DNA of 64,000 nucleotides. It comes from JBDRMV01 sp043825615 (GTDB taxonomy: Bacteria; CG03). Location of the stretch: positions 32,227 to 96,226 of the forward strand of contig JBDRRS010000018.1 in the NCBI GenBank assembly GCA_043825615.1, given 5' to 3'. A program made the position numbers and the translations under genes. Below the pieces are notes generated by a model that did no database searches, had not been told where the DNA came from, and saw nothing but the letters and a program-made list of their open reading frames with translations. This document shows, piece by piece, positions 17,566-26,093 of the stretch (the first letter of the stretch is position 1; each line of letters begins with the position of its first letter).

Positions 17566-17591
17566 ACCGGTATCTATGCGTCCCTGTTTTT

Positions 17592-18329
17592 TCATTTCCG
17601 GAGGGATGCTTTTGAAAAAATATGTTCCGGGATTTTAACGTCAAATTCTATTGAGTCAATTATAAAAACGGTTCCTTCCCCTTTCTTGAGCGCATCTTTG
17701 AAAGTCATCTTTTTCGGGTACCAGCGTTTACCGACACGGAAGACCTCGTCTATCGTGAGGTTTTTTAAGAGTTTCCCGCTTTTTGCGAAACGCTCCTCCC
17801 TGAGGGGAAGAAATCTTTCTTTATCCACCCACATCTTCCGTCGGTGGTAGGCAACTTTCTTTTCTTTAGCCGTCAGTTCAAGGACGTAGCAGTTACGCTT
17901 GAGTATTTGTTCCTCTCCGGTCAGCTTCACGCTGTAAATCATGGTTAGTTCAGGGTCCTCCATGAAATCCTCGTATGAGATGTCGGAACCCATCATTGAG
18001 CGGCGGAGCATATGGCCGGCTATTTTTATTATCCTGTCCGCAGACGGTGCGTATATCCAGAGTTCATCGCCAAGTTTCAGCATCTTGGTCCCTTTTTCCC
18101 TGGCAGGGGACAGGTATTCCGAAAAGGATTTACTGTTTCCCTGTATCCATGAACTCGCCTGCATCGTGCGGGTGGTGCGTCTGTCCTTTACTATCATGGT
18201 CGAGACCGACCTGCGGTTTTCGGCATTGTAGTTCTCATCAATCTTTTTAAGGATAGCTTCGCCGGACAGTTCCCCCGGATTCAGCCGCCCTCCGGCCAGT
18301 AGAATAAATAAAACCGCTATTTTTTTCAC
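17592..18329 (-). CDS. LolA-like outer-membrane lipoprotein-sorting protein
   Basis: GTG 18329 is preferred because it starts a signal peptide (KKIAVLFILLAGG). The frame stays open to an ATG at 18431 that overlaps the permease stop (ATGA), but that extension translates a palindromic repeat. The mature protein has the sorting-protein fold: SGEAILKKIDENYNAENRR, TRTMQASSWIQGNSKSF, then LSPAREKGTKMLKLGDELWI and the conserved RRSMMGSDISYEDFMEDPEL. In such operons it receives a lipid or lipoprotein from the ABC permeases and carries it across the periplasm. About 245 residues, typical for the family. Confidence 0.85.
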   Translation of the reverse strand: MKKIAVLFILLAGGRLNPGELSGEAILKKIDENYNAENRRSVSTMIVKDRRTTRTMQASSWIQGNSKSFSEYLSPAREKGTKMLKLGDELWIYAPSADRIIKIAGHMLRRSMMGSDISYEDFMEDPELTMIYSVKLTGEEQILKRNCYVLELTAKEKKVAYHRRKMWVDKERFLPLREERFAKSGKLLKNLTIDEVFRVGKRWYPKKMTFKDALKKGEGTVFIIDSIEFDVKIPEHIFSKASLRK

Positions 18330-18362
18330 CGTATCACTTACTTTCTGATATTTAATATTTCC

Positions 18363-18404
18363 TGCCCGCCATTCGCCTGAAGCGAAGCCGATGGCAAGCG
18401 GGGA
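18363..18404. repeat. imperfect palindromic repeat upstream of LolA-like signal peptide
   Basis: TGCCCGCCATTCGCC and GATGGCAAGCGGGGA form an imperfect hairpin around TGAAGCGAAGCC. It falls between the coupled ATG and the signal-peptide GTG of the sorting protein gene, and probably inserted at the permease/LolA junction. Confidence 0.4.
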
Positions 18405-18427
18405 TTTTTTATATTTGAAATTTATTT

Positions 18428-19702
18428 TCATACTTCCAGTTCCTTGAATAATTGCGCCGTTTCCCTGCGGTAAATACCGATCCCGGCGAACATTGTGCCT
18501 ATGACGGAGGCGATGACGCCCGGAATAAAGCCGATGAAATACGTCTCCGGCGTTACGCGTGTTCTTATTACGTTCGATATCAGCATTTCGGATTTCTGCA
18601 TCATGCTTCCAAAATCTATTCCGTGGTACTGGATATAATAGGATATGGCAAGACCCATTAATGTACCGAGTATGGAGCCGATAATGCCTATGACTATGGA
18701 TTCGGCTATCATCCACCGGTAAATACGTCCTTTGTGTTCGCCCATAGCGAGGCGGATGCCTATTTCCCCGTATCGCCTGATGCCGTTCATCAGACCCGAG
18801 TTCCAGAGTACGATTGACATCGCGCCGGCGAATATTACCGCTATTATTTTTCCGGCGAAAATGGCCAGCTCAAGATATTCTTTCATGCCGTGCTGTTGAC
18901 CGAGCGTCCGCATAAACGGGGAGAACTCGTCTTTTTCGCTTGAATATTCCCTGTTGAATTTTTTCGCTGTATCTTCGGCTGTTTTATCTTCATAAATATG
19001 CGGCTGAAAGAATCCTGCTATTTCACCTGTTGCCCCGTCCATATCAAGAGCTTTGCGGACTCCGCGGATATCAGCGATAATGGTGCCCCTGTCCATTGCA
19101 GTGATGCCGAAAAGTACGGTGCCTGCTATGGTGAAGTTATATACAGCCATCGCTCCGTTCATCGTGGAACCCAGAAGAGTGGCAGTGTCTCCGGGTATGA
19201 CTTTGAGTTTGCCGGCAAGATTGTCGCTTATTAGTATCTCGTTTTCTCCCTGAGGCAGTGCTCCGTGTATCAGGGCGTTTTTAAGGTTCAGCAGTTCTAT
19301 CTCCGGCGAATTTTTTCCAATGATATTTATTCCCATACCGGAAACAGGCGCTTGTACGCGCGTGGCGCCGTTTTCGTCCGGTATATCCAGAAGTCCGCCG
19401 AAGCGTATGCGCGGTGTCCATTTTATGTTTTCGCCTGTCTTCTCTATCTTTGAAATCAGCTCCTCCGTATCAAAAATGGCAAGGTCATTCGGCATTTGCG
19501 CTTCCTGTTCCATATAGGCGCGTGTGACGATTTTCAAATGTCCAGTATCGAACTTTGCCTGAATATCAAGCATATCACCCATTGCGCCTATTATCCATGC
19601 GTGCAGGAATACGGTTAAGAAAGCCCCGGCGGCAACCATAAGAACAGGAAAAAGGCTTCTTGAGCGGTCCCGCATCAACCCTTTTATTAAAAACTTTATC
19701 AT
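18428..19702 (-). CDS. ABC transporter permease, MacB/FtsX (LolE-like) type
   Basis: The layout is that of LolC/LolE permeases: TM1 near the N-terminus (FPVLMVAAGAFLTVFLHAWI), a ~230-residue periplasmic domain, then three TM helices (IFAGKIIAVIFAGAMSIVLW; IVIGIIGSILGTLMGLAISY; FIGFIPGVIASVIGTMFAGI). The GEIGIRLAMGEHKGRIYRWM coupling segment contacts the ATPase. It overlaps the paired permease upstream by ATGA. Confidence 0.88.
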   Translation of the reverse strand: MIKFLIKGLMRDRSRSLFPVLMVAAGAFLTVFLHAWIIGAMGDMLDIQAKFDTGHLKIVTRAYMEQEAQMPNDLAIFDTEELISKIEKTGENIKWTPRIRFGGLLDIPDENGATRVQAPVSGMGINIIGKNSPEIELLNLKNALIHGALPQGENEILISDNLAGKLKVIPGDTATLLGSTMNGAMAVYNFTIAGTVLFGITAMDRGTIIADIRGVRKALDMDGATGEIAGFFQPHIYEDKTAEDTAKKFNREYSSEKDEFSPFMRTLGQQHGMKEYLELAIFAGKIIAVIFAGAMSIVLWNSGLMNGIRRYGEIGIRLAMGEHKGRIYRWMIAESIVIGIIGSILGTLMGLAISYYIQYHGIDFGSMMQKSEMLISNVIRTRVTPETYFIGFIPGVIASVIGTMFAGIGIYRRETAQLFKELEV

Positions 19703-20871
19703 GATATCTTTCCCTTTAATGCATCAGTCGGTTTCATTTTTGCTATTTTCCGGCTGGGCATAAAACTGACAACAGTTACCGTCGCCATCACTATCAGAAC
19801 CGTAACTAAGACAAGTTTCACCGAATATAAAGGGTAAACAGTTTCCGCTATGGTAAAGCCGTAACTGTCCGTTGCTTCGGGCATCTTCATCCCTGTTTTA
19901 GCGAAATAAATAATAAGAGGTATCCCGTAAACTGCACCTGCGACAGCGGCAAGGATACCGTGCATGGCTCCCTCCAGAGTGAACAGAGCAACGACTTTCA
20001 GGCGGGTCATCCCCAGAGCTATCAGCGTGCCGATTTCTTTCCTGCGCCGGAAAATGGCGAGAATCTGGGTGTCGAAAACGGCAAGCATTGCCATAAACAG
20101 CAGTATGGCGTACAGTATGCTCGAACTCACTCTTTTTGACTTGACCATAGAGTGTATGTCTTTCAGCAGGAAGTCATGATTCCGAAATTTCCAGAGGCCG
20201 GTATCTTTTAGTCCGGTAACGTCACTGCCGACCACTATCATTGTCGCCTCGCCGGGCATTTGTATCATTTCCTGAAGCGCTTTCAGGGGTATCCACAACT
20301 GGCCGTTGTCAATGGCAGGAACGCCGGTATTCATAATTTCCGTTATCTTACCCTCAACAGCGTCGAAAGTGCCGTTTACATCACGCCAGCGTATTGTGAT
20401 ATAATCATCCTTTTTTGCGGATATTCTTTTAGCCATGCGTTTACCGAGAAGAACAGGAAGGATATCTTCTTGTAATTGCAGGCTTGATGTCGGTATATTA
20501 AGAATTTTCTGGTCAGGGTCTATTCCCTTTAACATAATTGTCTGTATTCTTCCTTCCGGATAGATTGACGCCGGACGTATAAGGATAGAAACCGCCTTCC
20601 CTTCATTTATGAGACGAGCGGGTTCCCCTTCGGGGAGACCGTGGCTGTCATCCAGAGAAAGGGGGTCGTACGGGTCGTAGTTTCTGTGCCAGTATTGTCC
20701 GCCCCCTATCTCATCGCTGATTCTTTCGTGAGTGCCGTAGCGGAGCATCCCGCTGAATATCCCCTGGTGGGCGATTATCAGCACATAAATAAGAGACAGC
20801 ACGGCGACATTAAGCCAGGTGCGCAGGCCAGCCCCTTTTATGTTTCTGTATGCCAGTTTGAATATCAGCAT
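19699..20871 (-). CDS. ABC transporter permease, MacB/FtsX (LolC-like) type
   Basis: ATG 20871 overlaps the stop of the ATPase gene (TAATG); longer frames reaching 21171 only read through the ATPase in another frame. It starts MLIFKLAYRNIKGAGLRTW, the typical amphipathic leader before TM1. A periplasmic domain and three C-terminal TMs follow, with KEIGTLIALGMTRLKVVALF as coupling helix. It forms a heterodimer with the following permease. Confidence 0.88.
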   Translation of the reverse strand: MLIFKLAYRNIKGAGLRTWLNVAVLSLIYVLIIAHQGIFSGMLRYGTHERISDEIGGGQYWHRNYDPYDPLSLDDSHGLPEGEPARLINEGKAVSILIRPASIYPEGRIQTIMLKGIDPDQKILNIPTSSLQLQEDILPVLLGKRMAKRISAKKDDYITIRWRDVNGTFDAVEGKITEIMNTGVPAIDNGQLWIPLKALQEMIQMPGEATMIVVGSDVTGLKDTGLWKFRNHDFLLKDIHSMVKSKRVSSSILYAILLFMAMLAVFDTQILAIFRRRKEIGTLIALGMTRLKVVALFTLEGAMHGILAAVAGAVYGIPLIIYFAKTGMKMPEATDSYGFTIAETVYPLYSVKLVLVTVLIVMATVTVVSFMPSRKIAKMKPTDALKGKIS

Positions 20872-21557
20872 TAATTTACCGCCTCGTCTTCGGCGACCCT
20901 GCCGTCTATGAGATGAATTTTTCTTCTGAGGTACCGTATCACCTTCTCGTCGTGAGTGGCGAAAATAAAGGTCGTCTTGAGTTCCCGGTTGAGTTTTACC
21001 ATCATCTCCAGAATATTGAGGGAGTTGTCGGCATCGAGGTTTGCGGTCGGTTCGTCCGCAAGAACAAGTTCGGGTCTTTTCACTATTGCCCGCGCTACCG
21101 CTACACGTTGCGCCTCCCCGCCCGACAGCTGTGCCGGTCTTGAATTTATCTTGTCGGTCAGACCGACCCATTCAAGAGCATCCATCACTTTTTTATCCCG
21201 TTCTTTCCACGGTATTTTCATTATCAGGAGCGGGAATTCCACGTTTTCGTAAACGGTATAGACAGGCAGGAGGTTGTATGTCTGGAATATGAAACCCATG
21301 TATCTGCTGCGCAGTTGTGCCGCTGCCCTGTGAGAGAGTGTCTCGATGTTCCTGTCCATAACAACTGCGCTTCCTTCGGAAGGTGTATCAAGAGAGCCGA
21401 TTATGTTGAGCAGGGTCGTCTTGCCGGAGCCGCTGGGGCCAATCAGGCCGCAGAACTCCCCCTTATCAAATTCCAGGTTTATGTTTTTCAGCGCCGTAAA
21501 CCGGGTCTTCCCGACGGGATAGTGTTTAACCATATTTTCAATTTTTATGAGTGCCAT
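20871..21557 (-). CDS. LolD-like ABC transporter ATP-binding protein
   Basis: The 228 residues carry Walker A GPSGSGKTT, Q-loop FIFQTYNLLP, signature LSGGEAQRVAVARA, Walker B VLADEPTANLD and H-loop ATHDE. It belongs to the MacB/LolD subfamily that powers extraction of substrates from the outer leaflet of the inner membrane. Immediate overlap with two FtsX-type permeases and a LolA-like protein makes lipid or lipoprotein transfer to the outer membrane the best guess. Confidence 0.92.
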   Translation of the reverse strand: MALIKIENMVKHYPVGKTRFTALKNINLEFDKGEFCGLIGPSGSGKTTLLNIIGSLDTPSEGSAVVMDRNIETLSHRAAAQLRSRYMGFIFQTYNLLPVYTVYENVEFPLLIMKIPWKERDKKVMDALEWVGLTDKINSRPAQLSGGEAQRVAVARAIVKRPELVLADEPTANLDADNSLNILEMMVKLNRELKTTFIFATHDEKVIRYLRRKIHLIDGRVAEDEAVN

Positions 21558-21584
21558 AATTCCTCCAATTTTTATTTTTGCAAT

Positions 21585-22712
21585 CTAATGATTATATGTT
21601 ACCAAACATTGCGCGCCTTTTCCGCCGAAAGATGAAGTTGAATCCTCCGCACTTGAGAAAACGCTGATGTCAAACTGCCAGTTGTCGTACTTGCGCTGCC
21701 AGCCGGCGTAGTGGTATGTCCTGCATTCTTTCCAGTTGTAGTATCCTATGGCGGTTATGCTGTCCAGAAGGCTGATGACAAAATCCGCTGAAACAGCGGA
21801 GATCTTATATGCGTCGTCGTGGTCTGTCATTTTTGAGCCGGAGGAGTGAATGAAGTGTTCACCCTGCAGGTGTATGCCGGATTCCAGCGTATAATCCGCT
21901 CCGACAGTGGCGAGCTTTCTCCAGTATCTGCTGTTTTTATTTATGTCAGTTTCTTCCACGGCTGTTTCAAACCAGAGCCCGGGTCCTATGTCCCAGTTCC
22001 CGTCCGCAGCCAGGCGAATCTCCTGCCCGCCGGACATCGGCTCTGACATTACGCTGTTCCATTCGGATTTATCAACGCACCGCCGGTGAGTACTCAACGC
22101 CATTTCTCCCCGCGGCACAGGGAACTGCCATCTTCCCCCTATTTCGGGTCTGCCTTCCTCTGAACCGCACATTTCCAGACCTTTTCTCCCTTCGTTGCCG
22201 TAAATGACCCAGCCCCATATATTAGAATTGTCCGGAAAGTAGCGCCTGTAGAGAAGGGCGTCCGCTCCCTCCGTTATCTGGAGCGTGTCCCGGATATCCA
22301 GCCGGTCGAACCACCTGAGTGTGCGCAATATCTTTGCGGGGCCGAAGTTGAGTTTCTGTCGTCCGAGCCGGAGTTCGTCCTGCGGACGGGTACACCTTAC
22401 CCAGAAACGGTAAAATTCTATATCCGTGTTGTCGGGGAAGTCACCGCCATTATTGAGCGCCGTCTGACATCTGATATCGTAAGCGGCTTCAGCGTCGAGT
22501 TTTAAATTATTTTTTAATGTGTGGGAGAGGTTAAGAGCAGGTATGTATCTGAATCCCAGATATGTCTCATCAAGAGCGCCGCCGGACATCAGCCAGCCGG
22601 ACGCCTGCCCGTTAAATTCCGGTTCGGATGCTGAAAATAATAGTCCGGTAAAAAGACAGAGCAGCACCGCAAAAAGGGCAAGTGTTTTATGGATTCTCAT
22701 TTCTCTTATCAT
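21585..22712 (-). CDS. outer-membrane beta-barrel protein of the Lol-like operon
   Basis: ATG 22712 (MIREMRIHKTLA...) or ATG 22700 gives a signal peptide ending near FSASEPEFNG. The body has paired strands with many aromatics (FRYIPALNLSHTL; DIEFYRFWVRCTRPQDELRL; GRQKLNFGPAKIL), typical of alginate-export or porin-like barrels. It ends in CLVTYNH rather than Phe. As the first gene of the operon it could be the outer-membrane acceptor or channel for whatever the Lol-like system moves. Confidence 0.65.
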   Translation of the reverse strand: MIREMRIHKTLALFAVLLCLFTGLLFSASEPEFNGQASGWLMSGGALDETYLGFRYIPALNLSHTLKNNLKLDAEAAYDIRCQTALNNGGDFPDNTDIEFYRFWVRCTRPQDELRLGRQKLNFGPAKILRTLRWFDRLDIRDTLQITEGADALLYRRYFPDNSNIWGWVIYGNEGRKGLEMCGSEEGRPEIGGRWQFPVPRGEMALSTHRRCVDKSEWNSVMSEPMSGGQEIRLAADGNWDIGPGLWFETAVEETDINKNSRYWRKLATVGADYTLESGIHLQGEHFIHSSGSKMTDHDDAYKISAVSADFVISLLDSITAIGYYNWKECRTYHYAGWQRKYDNWQFDISVFSSAEDSTSSFGGKGAQCLVTYNH

Positions 22713-22821
22713 AATATAATAACAAATACCGTGAATTAAATTCAAACAAACATTGTGTCGTTGCTTTAAATTCCTGCAAAATATAAAATCAAAAGATATT
22801 TTAGGGAATTGAATATTTTTG

Positions 22822-22839
22822 AATCCATATAAATGGATT
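22822..22839. promoter_or_regulatory. candidate operator palindrome between divergent genes
   Basis: AATCCAT-ATAA-ATGGATT is a perfect 7+7 inverted repeat 14 bases before the sigma-factor start, in the 141-base divergent region with the Lol-like operon. Placement suits a regulator binding site or a 5' hairpin. Confidence 0.4.
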
Positions 22840-22853
22840 AATCATCTAAATAA

Positions 22854-23465
22854 ATGAGAGAAGATAATAAGAATAATGGGCAACCGAAAGACAGTGAACT
22901 TGTACTGAACGCGCAGAAGGGGAGCAGGCAGGCTTTCGGCGAACTGGTCAAAAGATACGAGAGAAAGATTTATGCGCTCACATACAGGATTATGAGAAAC
23001 AGGGAGGACGCGGCCGACACTCTGCAGGAGACGTTCATGCAGGCGTATAATAAAATCGGAACGTTTGAGGGGAAGTCCGGTTTTTCCACATGGCTTTACA
23101 GGATTGCGGTAAACACCTGCCTGATGAAGAAGAGGAAGAAAAAACTGGATACCGTTTCAATCGACAGGCCGTTGAGGATGGATGACGGGGAGGATATCAA
23201 CAGGGAGCCGGTGGACTGGTCGAACAACCCGATGGCGGCCATTGACAACAAAGAGGTAAAAAAGAAACTTGACGAGGCGATAGCGGAGATGCCGGAGGAG
23301 TTCAGGACGGTGGTGCTCCTGCGGGACGTGGACCGTCTTTCCAGCAGAGAAGTGGCGGATATATTGAATATAACTGTTCCCAATATGAAGTCGCGTCTTC
23401 ACAGGGGACGTCTTTTCCTGAGGAGAAAGTTGTCTGAATATTTCAGGAGCAGAGGCGAATTATGA
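22854..23465 (+). CDS. ECF-family RNA polymerase sigma factor (RpoE-like)
   Basis: Region 2 is clear (AFGELVKRYERKIYALTYRI; DAADTLQETFMQAYNKIGTF; FSTWLYRIAVNTCLMKKRKK), as is region 4 (MPEEFRTVVLLRDVDRLSSR; EVADILNITVPNMKSRLHRG). At 203 residues it has a typical ECF length. ATG 22854 has no visible Shine-Dalgarno sequence. It overlaps the next gene by ATGA, the usual place for its anti-sigma factor. Divergence from the Lol-like envelope operon suggests an envelope-stress role (inference). Confidence 0.92.
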   Translation: MREDNKNNGQPKDSELVLNAQKGSRQAFGELVKRYERKIYALTYRIMRNREDAADTLQETFMQAYNKIGTFEGKSGFSTWLYRIAVNTCLMKKRKKKLDTVSIDRPLRMDDGEDINREPVDWSNNPMAAIDNKEVKKKLDEAIAEMPEEFRTVVLLRDVDRLSSREVADILNITVPNMKSRLHRGRLFLRRKLSEYFRSRGEL

Positions 23466-23776
23466 TGGACCTTGAAAAATTTTATCTTCGGTTGTCCGAG
23501 TATATAGACAGAAAGTTTGAAGAAGAAATGGAAGATGTTTTTGCTGATTTTGGTGATTTCTTCGGCAGGGATATTTTCGATGAGATGGAAGATTTCTTCA
23601 ACGCCGATATATTTGAAGAGATGGAGGATATGGTACGGAAGGACAGTTGCTGCAGTACGCTTTTCAACACGCTGCGCAAGACAATTGACCTTTGTCATGA
23701 GATTGATGAGATGGAAGTCCCGGAAGACGTGCACGAAAACCTTTTCAGAATTCTTGATATCGAAATAGAGGACTGA
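23462..23776 (+). CDS. acidic putative anti-sigma factor (degenerate ZAS-like)
   Basis: ATG 23462 overlaps the sigma stop. The 104 residues are very acidic. Three imperfect copies of a (D/E)-rich MED unit occupy residues 18-58 (FEEEMEDVF; IFDEMEDFF; IFEEMEDMV). The C-terminal third (DSCCSTLFNTLRKTIDLCHE, then VPEDVHENLFRIL) resembles the end of zinc anti-sigma domains. The canonical His-xxx-Cys-xx-Cys site is absent. No TM is present, so it would act in the cytoplasm. The call rests mainly on position. Confidence 0.5.
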   Translation: MMDLEKFYLRLSEYIDRKFEEEMEDVFADFGDFFGRDIFDEMEDFFNADIFEEMEDMVRKDSCCSTLFNTLRKTIDLCHEIDEMEVPEDVHENLFRILDIEIED

Positions 23777-23802
23777 GGTTTCTCACAGGATAGCCTCTTT
23801 TT
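23775..23802 (+). terminator. possible intrinsic terminator after sigma/anti-sigma pair
   Basis: GAGGTT (23775-23780) pairs with AGCCTC (23792-23797) over an 11-base loop and is followed by five T. The stem is short and starts within the stop region of the preceding gene. Confidence 0.4.
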
Positions 23803-23906
23803 GTTCGTCATTTGCACAGATTTTCCCGGGCGGGTAATTTGAATCTTTTTTCCGCACGATGCATCAAAACGTGTGAAAAGAGATTTGAATAAAGAAGGAG
23901 GGGAAA

Positions 23907-24347
23907 ATGAACAGAAGTTTAATTCCTTTCGGTTCGTTAAGAGATTTGTGGGATGGAAGTGACATATTTGACAGTTTCTTTCCGGTGCTGCATGGAGGGA
24001 AGAGACCGGAAAAGACGTTCTGGTCGCCGTCAATCGACATCTATGACAAAAAGGACTCTCTTGTGGTAAAGGCGGAAATTCCCGGAGTTGACAAGAAGGA
24101 CATAAAGCTCAGCATTGACGGGGATATTCTTACCATCAGCGGCGAGAGCAGGAACGGGGAAGAGGTCAAGGAGAAAGATTATTATTACACCGAGAGAAGT
24201 TACGGCAGTTTCTCGAGAAGCATCCGCCTGCCCGGCACTGTAGAGAAAGACAAAGCAAAAGCTTCTTTTGACAAAGGGGTTCTTACGGTGGAACTGAAAA
24301 AGAGCAAAAAAGGAAACCGAGCGGTCACACAGATAAAGATTGATTGA
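23907..24347 (+). CDS. Hsp20 small heat-shock protein
   Basis: The 146-residue protein has the alpha-crystallin domain at ~45-140: SPSIDIYDKKDSLVVKAEIP, GVDKKDIKLSIDGDILTISG, ERSYGSFSRSIRLPG and KASFDKGVLTVELKK, ending in a short TQIKID tail with the I-x-I type motif. It is an ATP-independent holdase that prevents aggregation. A strong RBS (AAGGAGGGG) precedes ATG 23907. Own transcription unit, closed by the terminator at 24415. Confidence 0.95.
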   Translation: MNRSLIPFGSLRDLWDGSDIFDSFFPVLHGGKRPEKTFWSPSIDIYDKKDSLVVKAEIPGVDKKDIKLSIDGDILTISGESRNGEEVKEKDYYYTERSYGSFSRSIRLPGTVEKDKAKASFDKGVLTVELKKSKKGNRAVTQIKID

Positions 24348-24414
24348 TTCCGCTGACGGGACTCATTGCCGGCGCCTGGCGGACAGTTAAGTTCCCCCTG
24401 CAGGTAAGCGCAGA

Positions 24415-24444
24415 GGGGGTTTCCTTCGGGGAGCCCCCTTTTTT
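24415..24444 (+). terminator. intrinsic terminator after hsp20
   Basis: A ten-pair stem (GGGGGTTTCC 24415-24424, loop TTCG, GGGAGCCCCC-type arm to 24438, with two G-T pairs) is followed by six T. The UUCG tetraloop makes this the most convincing terminator in the window. Confidence 0.9.
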
Positions 24445-24619
24445 ATTTTAGGAAGGAAGATAACACCTTTTTTACAAGTTTCTCATTCGGAGTTTTTACA
24501 TTTTCCTTGCTTTTTAATATAATTTTCTATGGGCAAATAACACTGCTTGATGCACCGCCATTTTTAAAAGATTAATATAAATGTGTGGATTGGTGTAACT
24601 ATTAGGAGATATTGAGAGA

Positions 24620-26020
24620 ATGAATAAAAGTTTATTTTTCCTGATTGTTCTTTGCATAATTTTACTGGGTGTGTTTTTCCGCAAATCACTGCGAAGTTCC
24701 GCCCCGGTTTATACCAACCTCGAAGATTGGATTCGGCGCGAAGCGATTCCGTTTTCCGTCGGTTCGTCCGAAACCTTTAATTCCGCTGTCGACAAAGTCA
24801 TCGCCTCACTCGGCGACCCGGTGGAACTTCTTGGCTTCGGTGAAGCGCTCCACGGCGGAGAGGACATCCTTATGCTCCGAAACCGGCTCTTCCAGCGTCT
24901 GGTTGAGAAGCATGGCTACAGCGCCATTGCTGTAGAAAGCAGTTTCCCCCGCTCGCGCGCAGTAAATGAGTACATTGCCGGTCACGGTCCGGCATCGTAT
25001 GAGGCGGTGCAGGACACCGGCTTTAGTCACGGCTTCGGCCGGCTTGACGCGAATCGCGAACTTGTGGAGTGGATGCGGCAATACAATGCCGAAACTTCTC
25101 ATTGCGTCAAACTCCGGTTCTACGGATTCGATAGTCCGACCGAAATGGTCGGCAGCGACAGCCCGAGGCAACTTCTGTATTTTGTACTCGATTACCTTGA
25201 TTCAGTCGACAGCGGGGGCGAAATATACCGGCAGCGGATCGATTTGCTACTTGGTCCGGATGACGATTGGGAGAACCCCGCCGCATCGTTCGACCCCGCA
25301 AAGTCAGTAGGACTATCACCATCCGCGACAAAGCTGCGGATTGAAACTGAGGACCTTATTACCAAGCTGCAGATACGCCGTCCCGAACTGGTTGCGAAGA
25401 GCGGCGAAAGTAACTATCTGGAAGCCGTACATTATACCGTTATGGCGCGGCAGTTACTGAACTATCATGCCGCGCTCGCGTCGGGCAAACGAGTGGCCGA
25501 ACTACTTGGCATTCGCGACGCGATTATGGCGGATAATCTAGCGTACATGGTATCTCGCGAACGGGGCCGTGGGAAAGTACTCGCCTTTGCTCACAACAGT
25601 CATCTGAAGTGCGGCCAAGCTCAATGGCAATTAGGCCCTGAATTATTGGCTTGGTGGCCGGCCGGCGCGCTCCTTAACGGGATATTCGGTCCGCGCTATG
25701 CTGTAATCGGGTCAGGTTTAGGTATTTCTGATGCTAACGGCATCGGTCCGCCTGAGGCGGGCACTCTCGAAGCCCGGCTGACTGCCTTGCCGGGGCCGGT
25801 GCTGTTTATTCCGACTCACAAAGGCGAAGGGCTTCCAGCCTCGGAAATCACTGTGCTTCCGACTCGCTCGGGCAGCATGAAGAACCCGACATATTTTGCG
25901 CTAACTCCTCAAAGCTTTACCGATTTCGACTGTCTGGCTGTCCTGGATTCAACGGCGTACAATCGTGGGGGGCAGCCGTTGCAAGATTGGGCCGCCGGAT
26001 CGGAGCAGAAGACTCCTTGA
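24620..26020 (+). CDS. erythromycin esterase family protein
   Basis: An N-terminal hydrophobic anchor (residues 4-20) is followed by the esterase domain. The conserved pieces are ELLGFGEALHGG (catalytic Glu/His region), AIAVESSFPRSRAVNEYI, LRFYGFDSP and LAFAHNSHLKCG. Family members include macrolide esterases EreA/EreB, but most chromosomal relatives have unknown substrates, so resistance cannot be assumed. Codon use (CGC, CGA, CCG, TCG) is richer in GC than in adjacent genes, suggesting transfer. Isolated between a terminator and an unknown gene. RBS AGGAGATATTGAGAGA is slightly distant. Confidence 0.85.
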   Translation: MNKSLFFLIVLCIILLGVFFRKSLRSSAPVYTNLEDWIRREAIPFSVGSSETFNSAVDKVIASLGDPVELLGFGEALHGGEDILMLRNRLFQRLVEKHGYSAIAVESSFPRSRAVNEYIAGHGPASYEAVQDTGFSHGFGRLDANRELVEWMRQYNAETSHCVKLRFYGFDSPTEMVGSDSPRQLLYFVLDYLDSVDSGGEIYRQRIDLLLGPDDDWENPAASFDPAKSVGLSPSATKLRIETEDLITKLQIRRPELVAKSGESNYLEAVHYTVMARQLLNYHAALASGKRVAELLGIRDAIMADNLAYMVSRERGRGKVLAFAHNSHLKCGQAQWQLGPELLAWWPAGALLNGIFGPRYAVIGSGLGISDANGIGPPEAGTLEARLTALPGPVLFIPTHKGEGLPASEITVLPTRSGSMKNPTYFALTPQSFTDFDCLAVLDSTAYNRGGQPLQDWAAGSEQKTP

Positions 26021-26093
26021 CCGCAAAGCCTGACAATGCGCTGTGGCTGAGATTGTGTCTTTAGATTGACGAAAGGCGCAGAGAAGGATTTTT

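Noticed and set aside
18330..18716. Long N-terminal extension of the LolA-like frame
   Set aside because: It is an out-of-frame read of the permease gene and of a palindromic repeat; the signal peptide starts at 18329.
20872..21171. N-terminal extension of the LolC-like permease
   Set aside because: Basic, low-complexity read through the ATPase gene in another frame; ATG 20871 overlaps the ATPase stop.
26020..26093. Second attC-like site after the esterase gene
   Set aside because: GCCTGACAATGCGCTG resembles a cassette boundary, but no matching downstream box was found.
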